The notes beneath the pieces are model-generated. The model was not told the origin of the DNA, did no database searches, and saw only the letters and a program-made list of their open reading frames with translations. Source: Patiria pectinifera (lineage: Eukaryota > Echinodermata > Asteroidea > Valvatida > Asterinidae). Taken from it: a stretch of 64,000 bases of DNA. Positions 1 to 11,739 of this stretch are shown one piece after another; positions within the stretch are counted from its first letter, which is position 1, and each line of letters starts with the position of its first letter. The translations under genes and the position numbers were made by a program. The stretch is taken from assembly GCA_029964075.1 (NCBI GenBank), contig CM057135.1, positions 8,148,863 through 8,212,862 on the forward strand. The letters are read 5' to 3'.

Positions 1-323
1 GTTTTCGATTTGTACTTCTCTCCGAGGTTAGGGTTTTATTTATCTTGCTGGAGTGTAGTGGAGGGTCACATCGATATGATAGACCTGGAACAGTAATAAA
101 GTCACACGGCCTTAGAATTTACCTTGGCATAGGCCTACTCTGAGTCTTACTATAGTATTGGCAAATATGTTCACGTTTCAAAATTGCTTAACACCTGAAC
201 ACCTCATACATTCATCATTCATGCTCGTGACATTAATAGGCCTACCTCTGTAATTACCTTGCTAAATTATATACACCTCATCAGTAGAGCCTATTCAAAA
301 TGACAGAATTCAAGTGTTCTCTG
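1..323. other. Unannotated flank
   Basis: AT-rich sequence with no coding pattern, repeat or RNA gene that I can recognise. It ends where the CACTCTAAAAAC terminus of the ATTGGTTG-type element begins. Confidence 0.5.
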
Positions 324-337
324 CACTCTAAAAACGG

Positions 338-985
338 ATTGGTTGAAAAAAACTACTTATCTAATAGGTTGACCCCATATTGGTTTTTTTTAACCAATAT
401 ATTGGTTAACTAGTGACCAATACGTTGGTTGTCCACCAACCAATCACATTGGTTGAGCAATAAACCAATCCTTTAACCAAAACATTGGTCAAAAGTAACC
501 AACATGTTGGTTGCTCGGCAACCAATTACATTGGTTGAGCAATGCAGCAATCCTTTAACCAATATATTGGTCAATAGCGACCAATATGTTGGTTGCTCAG
601 CAAACAATCACATTGGTTGAGCAATCAACCAATCCTTTGACCAATATTTTGCTGCTCGGCAACCAATCACATTGATTGAGTGACGAATCAATGCTTATTG
701 ATTGATATTGGTCACAGTTCGTAACAAATAGGTTGGTTTTGAAGCAGCCAATCACATTGGGCCAGCACTGAAGCAATCTTCAATGGTTGACATTTGAATA
801 ATGTCCAATAGGAAGCCAGCAATCACATTGGTTCAGCAACGAAGCAATCCTGAAGTTTTCATTTCAGACATGAACAATCCTTATCGAGATTAACCAATGT
901 ATTGCGGTAACCAATCACATTTGTTCAACCATGGTTCAACCTATGGTTCAACATATCAACCAATTCATATTGGTTGCCTACGGAA
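338..985. repeat. ATTGGTTG/CAACCAAT palindromic array, left block
   Basis: About twenty degenerate copies of ATTGGTTG on both strands occur at irregular 20-70 base spacing, many forming short palindromes. The same motif recurs at 4541-4735 and 8930-9075. Each motif contains a CCAAT pentamer. The layout resembles subterminal transposase-binding repeats, which is inference. Confidence 0.7.
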
Positions 986-1000
986 GGACCGAATCAACTA

Positions 1001-2135
1001 TTTTGGGGGTGCAAGATGACCAGTGTTCAAGATTCTCACAGGAATTCCAATGGGATGTAGAGCATAATTGTGTAAAAAATGTTTTTCAATAATAACAGAT
1101 TTTATGGCAAACCAGGAATTAAAATTCCCAATCCTGTTTGTCAAAGATGTCAAAACATTTAATTTGCTGCATTTACACTGGAATGACCCTTCATAAAAGT
1201 GGAATGTCCCTGAGCCACGCATGCAATTTCAACCTATTGCTACTAGTACCAAACCAAACTGCTACCTGTGTTCCTTGCCCCATGCTTCGACAATCCGCTG
1301 CTTGCTTGTCTCTCTGTTTCAGGTAAGAATTTTCTTTATCTTGGCATAATTTGTAGGATGATGTACTTTGATGAAAGCTTAGACTACTTCGTTCACTGGT
1401 TTGAAAGCCTATTTTTGGGGGCTTGAAGGAAGTCAGTATTTTTTGCAGTTTTACTCGAAGCATTGTTCACTTTTTTCATTGTGTGAACATTACGGTCACT
1501 GAAAATTGACCATATTCTGGTTCTGGGGTGTGGATTTATTTTTTGAATTTTCTTTGGAATTGCATGTTATTTTACTTAAATAGCTCTAGTTTCAGAGAGT
1601 GTATAATGTATAGATTATTTTCCTGGTGGTTTTTGTATACAAGTTATTTGTTTTTAGTTGGGATTCAGTAGTTTGAGTTGAGATTGCTCTATGGTTTAAG
1701 GCCACTACAGATAGTGTAATGGCCGCCCAGTCAGGCCTCGTGGTCCAAGCCGGGACATTCCAGAGACATATGGTAGGGTAATTAAGTAGCCAGGCTAGTC
1801 TGGGACAACATATCTTTGACTGTGGTCAGTCATGGGTCAATCTACTTTCCTGTTGTTCGATTGAACTACATGTATGGAGGCAAGTGCCAGGTAATTGGGC
1901 AGAGTCTGGATCTTTTGTTGGAATTACTTACGTTTAGAAAATCTGATGTTTTTCTTTAACAAGTCTTGGTTTTGATTTGTGGGCAGGGTTGGGCCAGAAA
2001 CAACCCATGTTAAGTGTTTACTGATGCATATCTTCACTGCATATTTTTTACTTAGCGTTTTTGTTTATTTCACAATGTGTGTGTATCTCAGATTGTATGT
2101 TGAGGACTTCCAGCTTCTCTTCAAGGAGCAGGCTG
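1001..2135. other. Interior of the ATTGGTTG element, no recognised gene
   Basis: Only short open frames without family resemblance are present. I see no transposase motif. The stretch lies between the left motif array and the foldback MITE. Confidence 0.4.
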
Positions 2136-2144
2136 GCAATTTCA

Positions 2145-2609
2145 TAGCCCCATAAATGTGGCCTATTTACTGGACTGCCTCCGTAAACATAGGCCACACA
2201 CCGACCATGTACAAAAACGTGTCGACGGAGCCAAATTTTGATTTTCACATTTAGGCTTACTTTGTAGGTTTTTTTTGCTTTAGAAGCATTCTCACCCTCT
2301 ATATAGGCTAATCAGAAAGTGCTGCCTTTTTCAGATGTCCATTTTTCGTGAAATTTCCAGATTCATTTTTACACGTTTTTGTATCAAAATTTCAACATGA
2401 AATTTCACAAAAATTAGACATCTGAAAAAGGCAGCACTTTCTGATCAGCCTATATTGAGGGTGAGAATGTTTCTAAAGCAAAAAAAACCTACAAAGTAAG
2501 CCTAAATGTGAAAATCAAAATTTGGCTCCGTCGACACGTTTTTGTACATGGTCGGTGTGTGGCCTAGTTTACGGAGGCAGTCCAGTAAATAGGCCACATT
2601 TTGGGGCTA
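2145..2609. mobile_element. Foldback MITE with about 210-bp inverted arms and 9-bp target duplication (copy 1)
   Basis: The element starts TAGCCCCATAAATGTGGCC and ends in the near-complement (GGCCACATTTTGGGGCTA). The arms pair along nearly the whole length: the segment with TTTAGGCTTACTTTGTAGG is mirrored at about 2485-2510. It is flanked by the 9-bp direct repeat GCAATTTCA at 2136-2144 and 2610-2618. A second copy is at 41048-41531. There is no coding capacity. Nine-base duplications suit Mutator-like elements, but without a transposase the assignment is inference. Confidence 0.88.
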
Positions 2610-2618
2610 GCAATTTCA

Positions 2619-4540
2619 CAGCAAGGTGGGAGATGGTGGCACCAAAGCTTTGGAAACAAATACAGCTAGACTGCTGCTCTAGCTGAATAATCTTGTACCT
2701 GGCCAAGACGATGATGAAGAGGATGCTGACTACTACCCAGCCCTGGGTGAGTTTTGCCCTCTTTATTCAGCTGACGATTTGTTGGCATAATAATTTTGTA
2801 AACATTGTAGGGGAGGTTCAATATTTAAAAAAATATGTTGCTGTCCACCGTGCACCTACTGTACGTGAGCGTCATGGAGAGTCATGGGATAGACTGGTCA
2901 GAGTGGCCATTACACTGATCGTGTAGGTTGCACATGTATAAGACTGGAACTTCTTTTGTCAGATGGGCCCTCGAGAGGGACTACAGCAGTATACTTGCTG
3001 GACATCGCTTGAAGGAAATTTGTCATTTTTTGTGGTATGACCGCCATCTAGTGCTGTTATTAAAGCATTTATTATGCACTCCGCTTTATTATTCCATGAT
3101 TGCTTCTTTGCAGAGGACATAGCTGCAACACTGCTTGTCATGCTGCCGATGCTATACACAAGAACAGTGTCTACTGCGAAGGTGAAAAGTGGAAGCCAAG
3201 CATAGCCGCAAGGTATGTTACCGTTGAAGATAACTTTGTTTTATGAGGTTTTGGAAAGAATGCATGCGACATGTTAAATGCCGCCATGTAGCATGGACAG
3301 GGTAACCAATAACACACATCAATCTGCATGGAATTGAAAACTTGCGGTACTTTATCTGAAAGGAAAAGAGGACATAATTTTAGCATAGTTAATGCTTTGC
3401 AAGTTGCTATCGATTTGTTGCTTCTACAATGTACATGATATTTTTCATATGTGAAGCTTGCTGACTGAAAATGCACCTACTTCAACAGTTACGAGTTTCA
3501 AATTTGATAATATAATGAACCTTGCTTTTCAGTATGGAACAGACCTTGCCAGCTTTATCCAGAGGAGGGACGAGGAATGCAGCAAGACGGGAGTAACTCT
3601 CAAGACATACCATGGACCATTTCTTCAGTTCTTTAATGAGTTGACAGTGGCAAAGCTGTTTCGAGATGACCGTTTATGGTATTAAAGTTTTAAAATAACA
3701 TATTAAAGGTTTTCTGAAAATTTGGGAAGTTCATTTTTCACAATAAACTGATGCAAAATAATGTATTTTGTGAAAAGTGACGCAATAACATTTGGAAAGA
3801 AACTTAACCTTTTTCAATAGCTTGTGCTCATCTAGTAAATAATTATCTGAAGTTGCTTCCTTTCAAGATGAATCAGAACAATTTATACCAAGTTTTGAAA
3901 AATCTACTTTCAAGATTAGGCAATTGTTAATAAGATTTATAATGAATTACAAGACAATTCAGCAAGTCTATCTGTAAAATTGTCAATTTGAAGAAAACAA
4001 ATGCTGAACTTAAAGTACAAATCTTGAATATCATCCAACTTCCATTGGGGAGAACCACAAGATGGGTTCAAACTAAAAGTTAAAATTGACTGAATCCGAG
4101 GGAGAGGGTGACGAAATTACGGAAACTAAAATATAACATCCACTTATTAAGCAATGATGTCTTTTATCATGCATGGCCAGGTCAGTTGTTTTTGTTTGTC
4201 GTTTGTTTACAACACAGCGCCAATTCAATCTGCAACAGCAGTGATGCACCAGATGCTTGCATCTGTTTAAAATTCAAAATTGTAATCCTGTTCTTTGATA
4301 TCAAATTTCCACTTTAAGTCAGAGAGCAATAATATTTCATCTTTAATATGAATCAATTCAACTTTTAATCTCTCAACTTTATTATAATTTCAAAATGAGA
4401 ATTCATTCATGCGCTGTGTCCATTGTAAATGTACGTACTGATATTCTTTGAAATAAAACCTACATGCAGAGGATGAACCCCAGCAATTATGTTGGTCTAT
4501 TAAATATTTTTGTTCTGTAAACTAATTAAACCACTTTGCA
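2619..4540 (+). other. Unassigned stretch with weak exon candidates
   Basis: Some segments look exon-like: an acidic run (DDDEEDADYY) ending at a GTGAGT donor near 2750; 3114-3210 between a TTCTTTGCAG acceptor and a GTATGT donor; and 3531-3683 after a TGCTTTTCAG acceptor. Stops and phase do not give one convincing protein, and I recognise no family. The rest (3690-4540) is AT-rich and featureless. Either decayed transposon exons or chance. Confidence 0.2.
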
Positions 4541-4735
4541 ACTTTAACCAATAAGATTGGTCATTCCAACCAATATAATTGGTTATCTTTAACCAATATA
4601 TTGGTTGTTTTGACCAATATGTGATGGTTAGTATTCTAACCAATGTCGGTTGGTTGAAAAATTAAATTAACCAAGACTGGTTATGGATTGGTTGAAAACG
4701 AACTAATCTTGATTGGATAAAAAAAAATAAAAAAA
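4541..4735. repeat. ATTGGTTG array, right block first half
   Basis: Palindromic ATTGGT/ACCAAT motifs of the same type as 338-985. The segment around GGTTAGTATTCTAACCAAT is closely repeated at 8930-8950, on the other side of the nested CRE-rich element. This suggests one array broken by that insertion, or a duplicated array. Confidence 0.55.
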
Positions 4736-5055
4736 AATAGAGATGTGTTTGTGGACAAACACAAGCTGTTTCGGATATTGGAAATACTCTGAGCACGGGA
4801 TGAACAATCAGTGACGTCACTATAAATGTCGTCTATAACAGCCCATTATAATATGTACATGTCAAGTTACAACCAAATCGAACATTTTAGTTCTGTAGAT
4901 ATATAGACCTTTAAAAGAATAAAATGCCCCTTTAAGGGACTTCACATGACATTTGATGATGACTTCACTTCAATTTCAATCTATAAAAAAAACACATCCA
5001 TGTGAATATGCATACCAATCAGACTTGTACTTCCGAAGTTCAATTTGAAGAAAAA

Positions 5056-5935
5056 CGTATACAAAACCAATAGGGAACCAATGCATCTTTAATGTGATGT
5101 AACCTGACACCTCATGACGCCACGATGACGAATTTCTCCTAGGACCATCTATGGGTAGTGTGTACCAAGTATAAAGTAGATCAAATTTACGAAAGTGCCA
5201 AAGAGGAGCATTTTAAAACGTGTACAAAACCTATGGGGAAAATGTGCATCTTTAATGCGAAGTAATGTGACATCTGATGACGTCACAATCACGAATTTCT
5301 ACAATGACCATCTGTGGGTGATGGTCTAAGTGTGTACCAAGTGTAACGTCAATCGGATTTACGAAAGTGCCGAAATGGAGCGTTTTAAAACATGTACAAA
5401 CCCTATGGGGAAAATTGCACCTTTAATGTGACGTAACCTGACACTTGATGACGTCACGATCACGAATTTCGTCTAGGACCATCTGTGGGTGGTGGTCTAA
5501 GTATGAATTAGGTTAAAATTCGATCGGATTTACGAAGATGCCAAACTGGAGTTTTTTTAAACGTGTACAAAACATATGGGGAAAAATGCATCTTTAATGT
5601 GACGTAACCTGACAGCTGATTACGTCACGATCACAAATTTCTTCTAGGACCATCTGTGGGTGGTGGTCTAAGTGTGTACCAAGTGTAACGTCGATTGATT
5701 TATGAAAGTGCCGAAATGGAGCATTTTAAAACATGTACAAACCCTATGGGGAAAAATGCATCTTTAATGTGACGTAACCTGACACTTGATGACGTCACGA
5801 TCACAAATTTCTTCTAGGACCATCTGTGGGTGGTAGTCTAAGTATGTACCAAGTCTGAAATCAATCGGATTTTAAAAAGTGGCAAAGTGGATTGGTAGAA
5901 GAAACGTGTGTTAAACCTATGGAGAAAAAGTCTGA
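5056..5935. repeat. Tandem repeat of about 165-175 bp, about five copies
   Basis: The marker GTGTACAAAACCTATGGGG and variants recur near 5056, 5221, 5393, 5566, 5734 and, degenerate, 5909. Each unit then carries CATCTTTAATGTGACGTAAC, a TGACGTCA core, and GACCATCTGTGGGTGGTGG. Spacings of 165-175 bases show a short satellite. Several units include a CRE-like palindrome at the same relative place. Confidence 0.85.
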
Positions 5936-6614
5936 AAAAGGAGAAGAAAAAAAGGAAGAAAAACTAGAGGTCTATGTCTGTTTGCAACAGAACATAGGGT
6001 ATGAACATAAAATCTGTCAAAGTTAGCCGAAAATCGGCTAAAACGGTCACTGTGGACAGGATTTGACCTCGGCAATATGATGTATGTGCGTGTGTATATG
6101 GTCTTTGCTTGGACAAAGAGTGATCTAAATGAATTACTGGCAAAGAGTAGAAAATGCACTTTGAAAATCGACAATTTTTTTTTTAATTTTTGATGAAATC
6201 ATCGTGACGTCACTTCGGACTTTGCAAACTAGTACGATTATCTACCTACCCACCAAGTGTCATGACAATTGGACCTTTCCTTATGAGTTTTGAAAAATCG
6301 CATTTTGATGACGTCATAATGACGTCACACATTTTTCAAGTTTTGTGCGAATACCTATTACCTAAAAGACCAAATGCAAAAAAGAATTTTGCATTTTGCA
6401 TGTTGCGTTCGGGAGATATGGCTAAAAGGTCCAAAAAATCAAATATTCATATAAAATCTCAGGATGACGTCATCATAATGTCACCTCATTTTTAATCTAT
6501 AACACATCCTGGTATAGCCACATACATGTACCAAGTTTCAACCCAATCGGACTTACATTTCTGTAGATATAAAACTTCACAATATGCACGTAAATTTTCA
6601 AAAATCAATAAAAA

Positions 6615-7464
6615 ATTAGGTGATGACGTCATCGTGACGTCATAGTCTTGGCATAATTTTTGTATGAGGGTCTTCCTTGGCTGTAACTTTGATGACGATT
6701 CCAGATCGCCAAGTTATAAAAATGGTGAATTGAAAAGTGTACAAAGTCAATGGGTTAAAAATCCCACAGCAGAATAACTGCACCTTTAAATACGTGATTT
6801 GCCTTTAAACTGAATTACTTTTATAAAATATTACTTGATATTCTGACTCTTGGGAATATTTTCAATGAAATGGCAAACGTAAAAAAATACGATTTCTTTT
6901 TCCTTCTCACAGTAATTCTCGGCCGAAGTTCAGAAACACTCAGTAAGATATATCAGTGTTGTATAGGGAAAGACTTGTGGAGAAAGCTGTGTACAAAGTC
7001 TATGAGAAAAAATAATTATTCATGAATCCATAATAAATCATTTGATGATGACGTCATCATAATGTCATAGTCTTGGCATAATTTTTGTATGAGGGTCTTC
7101 CTTGGCTGCAACTTTGATGACGATTCCAGATTGCCAAGTTATAAAAATGGTGGCTTGAAAACGTGTACAAGTCAATAAGTTAAAAAATCCTACAGCAGAA
7201 AAACTGCACCTTTAAATACGTGATTTGCCTTTAAACTGAAACATTTTTATAAAATGTTACTTGCTATTCTAACTCTTGGGAATATTTTCAATGAAATAAC
7301 AGGCGTAAAAAAATACGATTTCTTTTTCCTTCTCATAGTAATTCTCGGCCGAAGTTCAGAACTACTCAGTAAGTGTATCAGTGTTGTATAGGGAAAGACT
7401 TGTGGAGAAAGCTGTGTACAAAGTCTATGAGAAAAATTAATTATTCATAAATCCATAATAAATC
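6615..7464. repeat. Direct duplication of about 425 bp
   Basis: Two adjacent copies (about 6615-7039 and 7040-7464) share CATAGTCTTGGCATAATTTT (6641 and 7066, offset 425), AATTCTCGGCCGAAGTTCAG and TGTACAAAGTCTATGAGAAA in the same order. A partial third match (TATAGGGACTATGCTTATGC) occurs at 7510-7535 and 8655-8675. Confidence 0.85.
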
Positions 7465-8760
7465 ACTTGATGACGTCACCATGACGTCACTCTTCGAGAC
7501 ACATCTTGGCTATAGGGACTATGCTTATGCCAACTGTCAGTGATGTCTGACAAAGATTAATGTCAAAAGTGCTATAATACGTCCCTGTCTATGCGCATGC
7601 ATGAACATAAAATCTGTCACAGTTAGCCGAAAATCTGCTAAAACGGTCACTGTGGACAGGATTTAACCTCAGCAACACGTGCGCTGCAGGCTGACTGACA
7701 TACGATGTATGTGCCTATCTACAACGTACGTGCATGTACATGTACACATTGTGGACGTCCTGTGCATGTTTTAAAGCAGAGGTATTGTCAACCTGAAGTT
7801 TTAAGCGTGCGCAGGGCATGTCCGAGTTTGCTCATTGCCTCGAAGCTTTGAAATGTTTAGACCTACCCTTAAATGGACAATTTAAGTAAAAACTAATTTA
7901 AAAACTGCCATGGTTGATTTTTCAGGAATTTTCAAAAGAAAAAGGGTCTTTTCATTATAACTTCCGGTTTGATGACGTCATCTGCCTAAAACTTCGCACA
8001 CGTCTTAAAGGGGTTAAGGTCATCATATCCACCAATATTTAGGCGATTCCGACAAACTTCGCCACAGACATCTATTCAAAATACATTTTTGAAAATTTTC
8101 AACCTGTCGCTAGAGGGCGTTCGAAGATTGCATGACGTCATTGGTAGATGATTTGAAGAATACTATCGGCCAAGAGACTAACACCGTTAAAAGCAAGTTC
8201 ATATCTATTACCACTTTTAAATAATAAGCCACTTCCGGTTTTGGCCTTTTTCGACCGGAAGCAAGGGTTACGTGATTTTACGCACACTGAATGAAATAAA
8301 GACCTCAACCTACTCTACCACTTGCCGGCAACAGAATGCTGCGGACGCGTACGGTTGATTTCTTATGCACTTTTAAATATTAAAAGTGCCACAATTTAAT
8401 TGCCTATAAATTAACACAGGATGACGTCATCATGACGTCATCATTCCACAATGGTGTTTAAATTACGGTCTTTGCTTGGATAAAGAGTGGTGTAAATGAA
8501 TTATTGGCAAAGAGTCGAAAATGCCCTTTGAAAAGCGACAATTTTTTTTAAATTTCTGTGTACAAAATCTATGGGAAAAATTAAATATTCAAAAATCTAT
8601 AATAAATTAGTCGATGACGTCACCATGACGTCAATCTTCGGGACACATCTTTGCTATAGGGACTATGCTTATGCCAACTTTGAATGATGTCTGACAAAGA
8701 TTAATGCCAAAAGTGGCGTGTAGAAAAAACGTGTACAAAGTCTATGGGCTTTTGGGAAAA

Positions 8761-8762
8761 AC

Positions 8763-8795
<33 letters not shown>

Positions 8796-8880
8796 AAGAA
8801 AAAAAATCAGAACAAAAAGAAAGGCTTTTCCTCAACAATGCGGAAAAGCCAAAAAAAAAAAGAAAAAAAAAATCTTAACG
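8761..8880 (+). repeat. Purine-rich microsatellite (GAA/GAG and poly-A)
   Basis: GAAGAAGAGGAAGAAG-type repeats at 8764-8806 are followed by A-rich runs to about 8875, just inside the right end of the CRE-rich element. Confidence 0.8.
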
Positions 8881-9267
8881 AAAACAAGAGCTGTTTCGGT
8901 GTGTTTACCGAAACAGCTAAAAACATGGTGGTTAGTATTCTGACCAATATAGATTGGTTGAAAAGCAAACCATTTCAGATTGGTTATTTTAACCAATAAA
9001 TTGGTTGGACACATATCTACCAACCACATTGGTTGAATTTGACCAATATATTGGTTATTTCAACCAATCTGTTTTTAGAGTGTGTGTGTCTTTAGTAGTA
9101 TATCCTATGAAAGATATGTCTGTCACGTTGTGCGTTTTCATAAAAGTGACCCCAATTTCATTGTGTTGTGTTCAGTTGACAACTGCTCATATTCAACAAA
9201 GAGCTGGGGTGGTTTTAAATGTCATATGTCTAAAAAACACAGAGATTAGCATAATCAGAATTTACAG

Positions 9268-11195
9268 GTCAGCGATGATGAAAGTGACACTGGAATGGAC
9301 AGTGACAATGACTTAAACCATGCTGGAGATGTAGCAGTTGATGCCAGGCATCGTAATGCTGCATTTGCATTAGCTTTAGAGTGTGGTTGCAATATGCCAT
9401 CGTCATCCGTTAATGAAGTAGTCCAGATGGTGTCATCACTAATTGACGATTAGGAATTCATACTACAGTTAAGAACTGTGCTACGTTGCCCCACAGCTTG
9501 TAATACTTGGAGATAAGTATGTTTCAGTAAAGGGAGAACTAATCAAGAGAGATGTTGTTGGCTATGCTGTTCCCTTTATCTAAAAAAAACCTGCTGCATA
9601 TGCCAGAAGTGTGGAAGTTTGTGATTCATCCTCACACTAGTCAGTCTGAGTACATGTTTGACATTTGCGACGGGGCTTTCTTTAAGATGGATCCAGTATT
9701 TGAATGAAACCCCAGGGCTTTGCAAGTCATCCTAAACACCGATGACATTACAATTGTCAACCCTATCGGATCACATACAAAAAAGCACAAGTTGAGCATG
9801 TTCTATTATACACTGGTAACATTCCACCTAAATGTCGATCACGTCTACAAGCAATCAGACTTCTTGCAGTGGCTAAAACAAAAGATCTTCGTGAAAGTGG
9901 ACCAGGGGTATTGTTGAAGGACTTCATTTCACATATGAGAACACTGTCCACTGGAGGTCTGGACATGCAGGTTAATGGAAACAATGTACATCTAGAAGCA
10001 CAGATAGCTGTAGTAGCATGTGACACACCAGCAGCTCAGTGGTTTGGAGGATTCAAGGAGGGTGTCTCATTTGCATATAGGGCATGTAGAAATTGCAAAG
10101 CAACAGAACATGAAATGAAGAGACAATTTGTTGAAAGGGATTTTGTCTTGAGGAATGAGGAAGAGCACCGAAGACGATGATACATGCTGGATGACAACTT
10201 GTCAAAATGTGCACGCAAGTACTGGAGCAGGCAATGGGGCATAAACAACCGTAGTTGTCTCCAGGAAATTCCAGACTACAAGCTTTGCTCTTGATAATTA
10301 TGTTCAGGACCCTATGTACCTTTTTTTTCTGGAAGGAATTGTTCCCCATGAGTTGAAATATATGCTGAATGATTTCATATACAATTCAAAATACTTCACT
10401 CTGAAGTGGCTGAATTCAATGATAGTTTCATTTTCATACACATATCTTGAGGCAGGGTCCAAACCTGAACAAATTCATGAGAGCTGTTTGAAAAGTGAAG
10501 GAAAATTCATACAAACATCAGCTTCCATCTTGACCTTAATTGTTACACTGCCTTACATGATCGGGAGCAAAGTGCCAAGAGATGAGCCAAAGTGGGTACA
10601 TTTTCTCAGGCTGGTTCAGCTCACCCTACTTGCAACAAGCCCTTACTGTAATGCAATTACAGCTGCACTGATGTCTCAGTCAATATATGAACAGCACAGT
10701 CATTTTGTGACACTATCCCCCATGGGCCGTGTTTTACCCAAAATGCATTTTTGTGTGCATCTTCCACGTCAACTCCTTTTGTATGGACCCTTGAGACATT
10801 GGTGCATGAGATTTGAAGCAAAGCATGGTTTCTTCAAAACTAAGAAGTGGAAGTGTTTCAAGCATCTTCCCTTGAGCATTAGCACAAAGCACCAGAAATA
10901 TATGTCATACAAAACAGTTTGGGTCACTCACACAGAGAGAGTCATTTTTGTATTCAGGAGACATCATAAAAGAAGGAAGTTCTGTGCTGTTCAATGATAA
11001 GTACCCTGAGCTTGTTGACAACACGTCGGGCATCTGTGGAGTTGATGCTGGGCAAGGCTTGCAAGTGTACGCAACTAACTGTGCTACCATACTTGGGCAC
11101 ACAAAGTAGGATGCTGCCTTGTTCTTTCTTACAAAGGTGATGATTTACCCATCTTTGGAATTCTTCATGATATTTTGATCCACGAAGGAAAAAAA
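9268..11195 (+). pseudogene. Broken gene of a conserved transposase-like family
   Basis: Coding similarity runs in segments on one strand. An acidic N-terminus starts after a TTTACAG acceptor at 9267 and ends at an in-frame stop near 9450. A block about 9720-10180 follows and needs a frame change near 9815 (motifs VNPIGSHTKKHKL, ACDTPAAQW, and a CRNC cysteine pair). Next is 10314-10920 (PKMHFCVHLPRQLL, MRFEAKHGFFKTKKW), then a C-terminal piece near 11105-11195 (DDLPIFGILHDIL). From memory these belong to a widespread fish/invertebrate family of uncharacterised, transposon-like proteins; the family name is not certain. Frameshifts and stops make it a pseudogene or a badly split gene. Confidence 0.55.
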
Positions 11196-11199
11196 AATC

Positions 11200-11739
11200 A
11201 GGAACCCCCCTGCTCCGACACCCACAATGTTTATGCTAGTAATAATGTCTGCCTTGCCAAAAATACGTACAGAGCAAGCTTGGTTGTGTAAATTATTCTA
11301 TGATAAAGTGTTATTAATCGTCACATGTTAACAGCGCCCCCATTGAAATTATGGTATGAGCCCCGCGCCCCCTCCCCACACTCCCCTCCCCCTGGTTTTA
11401 CGGGGATCAAGTGTTTTGAGAAAGAAAAAGTTGTCAACATTTCACACTTGTTTTTTGCTGATGACAAACAAAACCTGCAAAAATTCCTGGATCCGCCCCT
11501 GGGGGTCATGAAAACAAATTAAAAATGACAAAAATAACACAAAACGCCCACATACAACTGAAAGTTGTAACCCTGGGTTGTTGTTGGTTAGTTTGTATTT
11601 GGGGGGGGGGGGGGGGGGGGGGGGGACTAGTGGCAGGGAGGGAATGCGTGCTAGGTTTAGGGTAAAAGGGTTACAGGGGATAATACTGATAGATGGCAAC
11701 ATTTTCCTTTCACATGTACCACCATTTCTGTCATTTCAG
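11200..11739. other. Non-coding stretch with G-tract and hAT-type terminus
   Basis: It contains a run of about 25 G at 11601-11625 and the string GGATCCGCCCCTG at 11489-11501. The complement of that string, CAGGGGCGGATCC, resembles terminal repeats of hAT-like MITEs; a matching left end is not clear. No gene seen. Confidence 0.4.

Larger units (their letters stand above)
4740..8920. mobile_element. Nested non-coding element rich in TGACGTCA palindromes
   Basis: The left edge carries AGCTGTTTCGG (about 4765) and the right edge its complement CCGAAACAGCT (about 8910), plus a second forward copy near 8890 that makes a small terminal hairpin. Between them lie some twenty copies or close variants of TGACGTCA (for example near 4812, 5278, 5450, 5790, 6200, 6307, 6622, 7047, 7480, 8420, 8620), two tandem repeat systems and no plausible gene. 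Classification is unknown; boundaries are good to a few tens of bases. Confidence 0.45.
324..9082. mobile_element. Large DNA element with CACTCTAAAAAC inverted ends and ATTGGTTG subterminal arrays
   Basis: The left end reads CACTCTAAAAACGGATTGGT; the reverse complement of the right end reads CACTCTAAAAACAGATTGGT. Inside each end lie many copies of ATTGGTTG and its complement, often as palindromes such as ACCAATATATTGGTT (about 338-980 on the left; 4541-4735 plus 8925-9082 on the right). The right array appears split by a nested element at about 4740-8920. No transposase is recognisable and no clear target-site duplication is visible at the ends, so the superfamily is unassigned. The exact limits and the idea of one element rather than two adjacent relatives are inference. 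Confidence 0.45.

Noticed and set aside
340-985. Possible CRISPR-like array because of regularly recurring motif
   Set aside because: The motif is short, palindromic, in both orientations and irregularly spaced; the context is an animal transposon end.
8704-8943. Open frame with long glutamate and lysine runs
   Set aside because: It is translation of a GAA/A-rich microsatellite at the end of a non-coding element.
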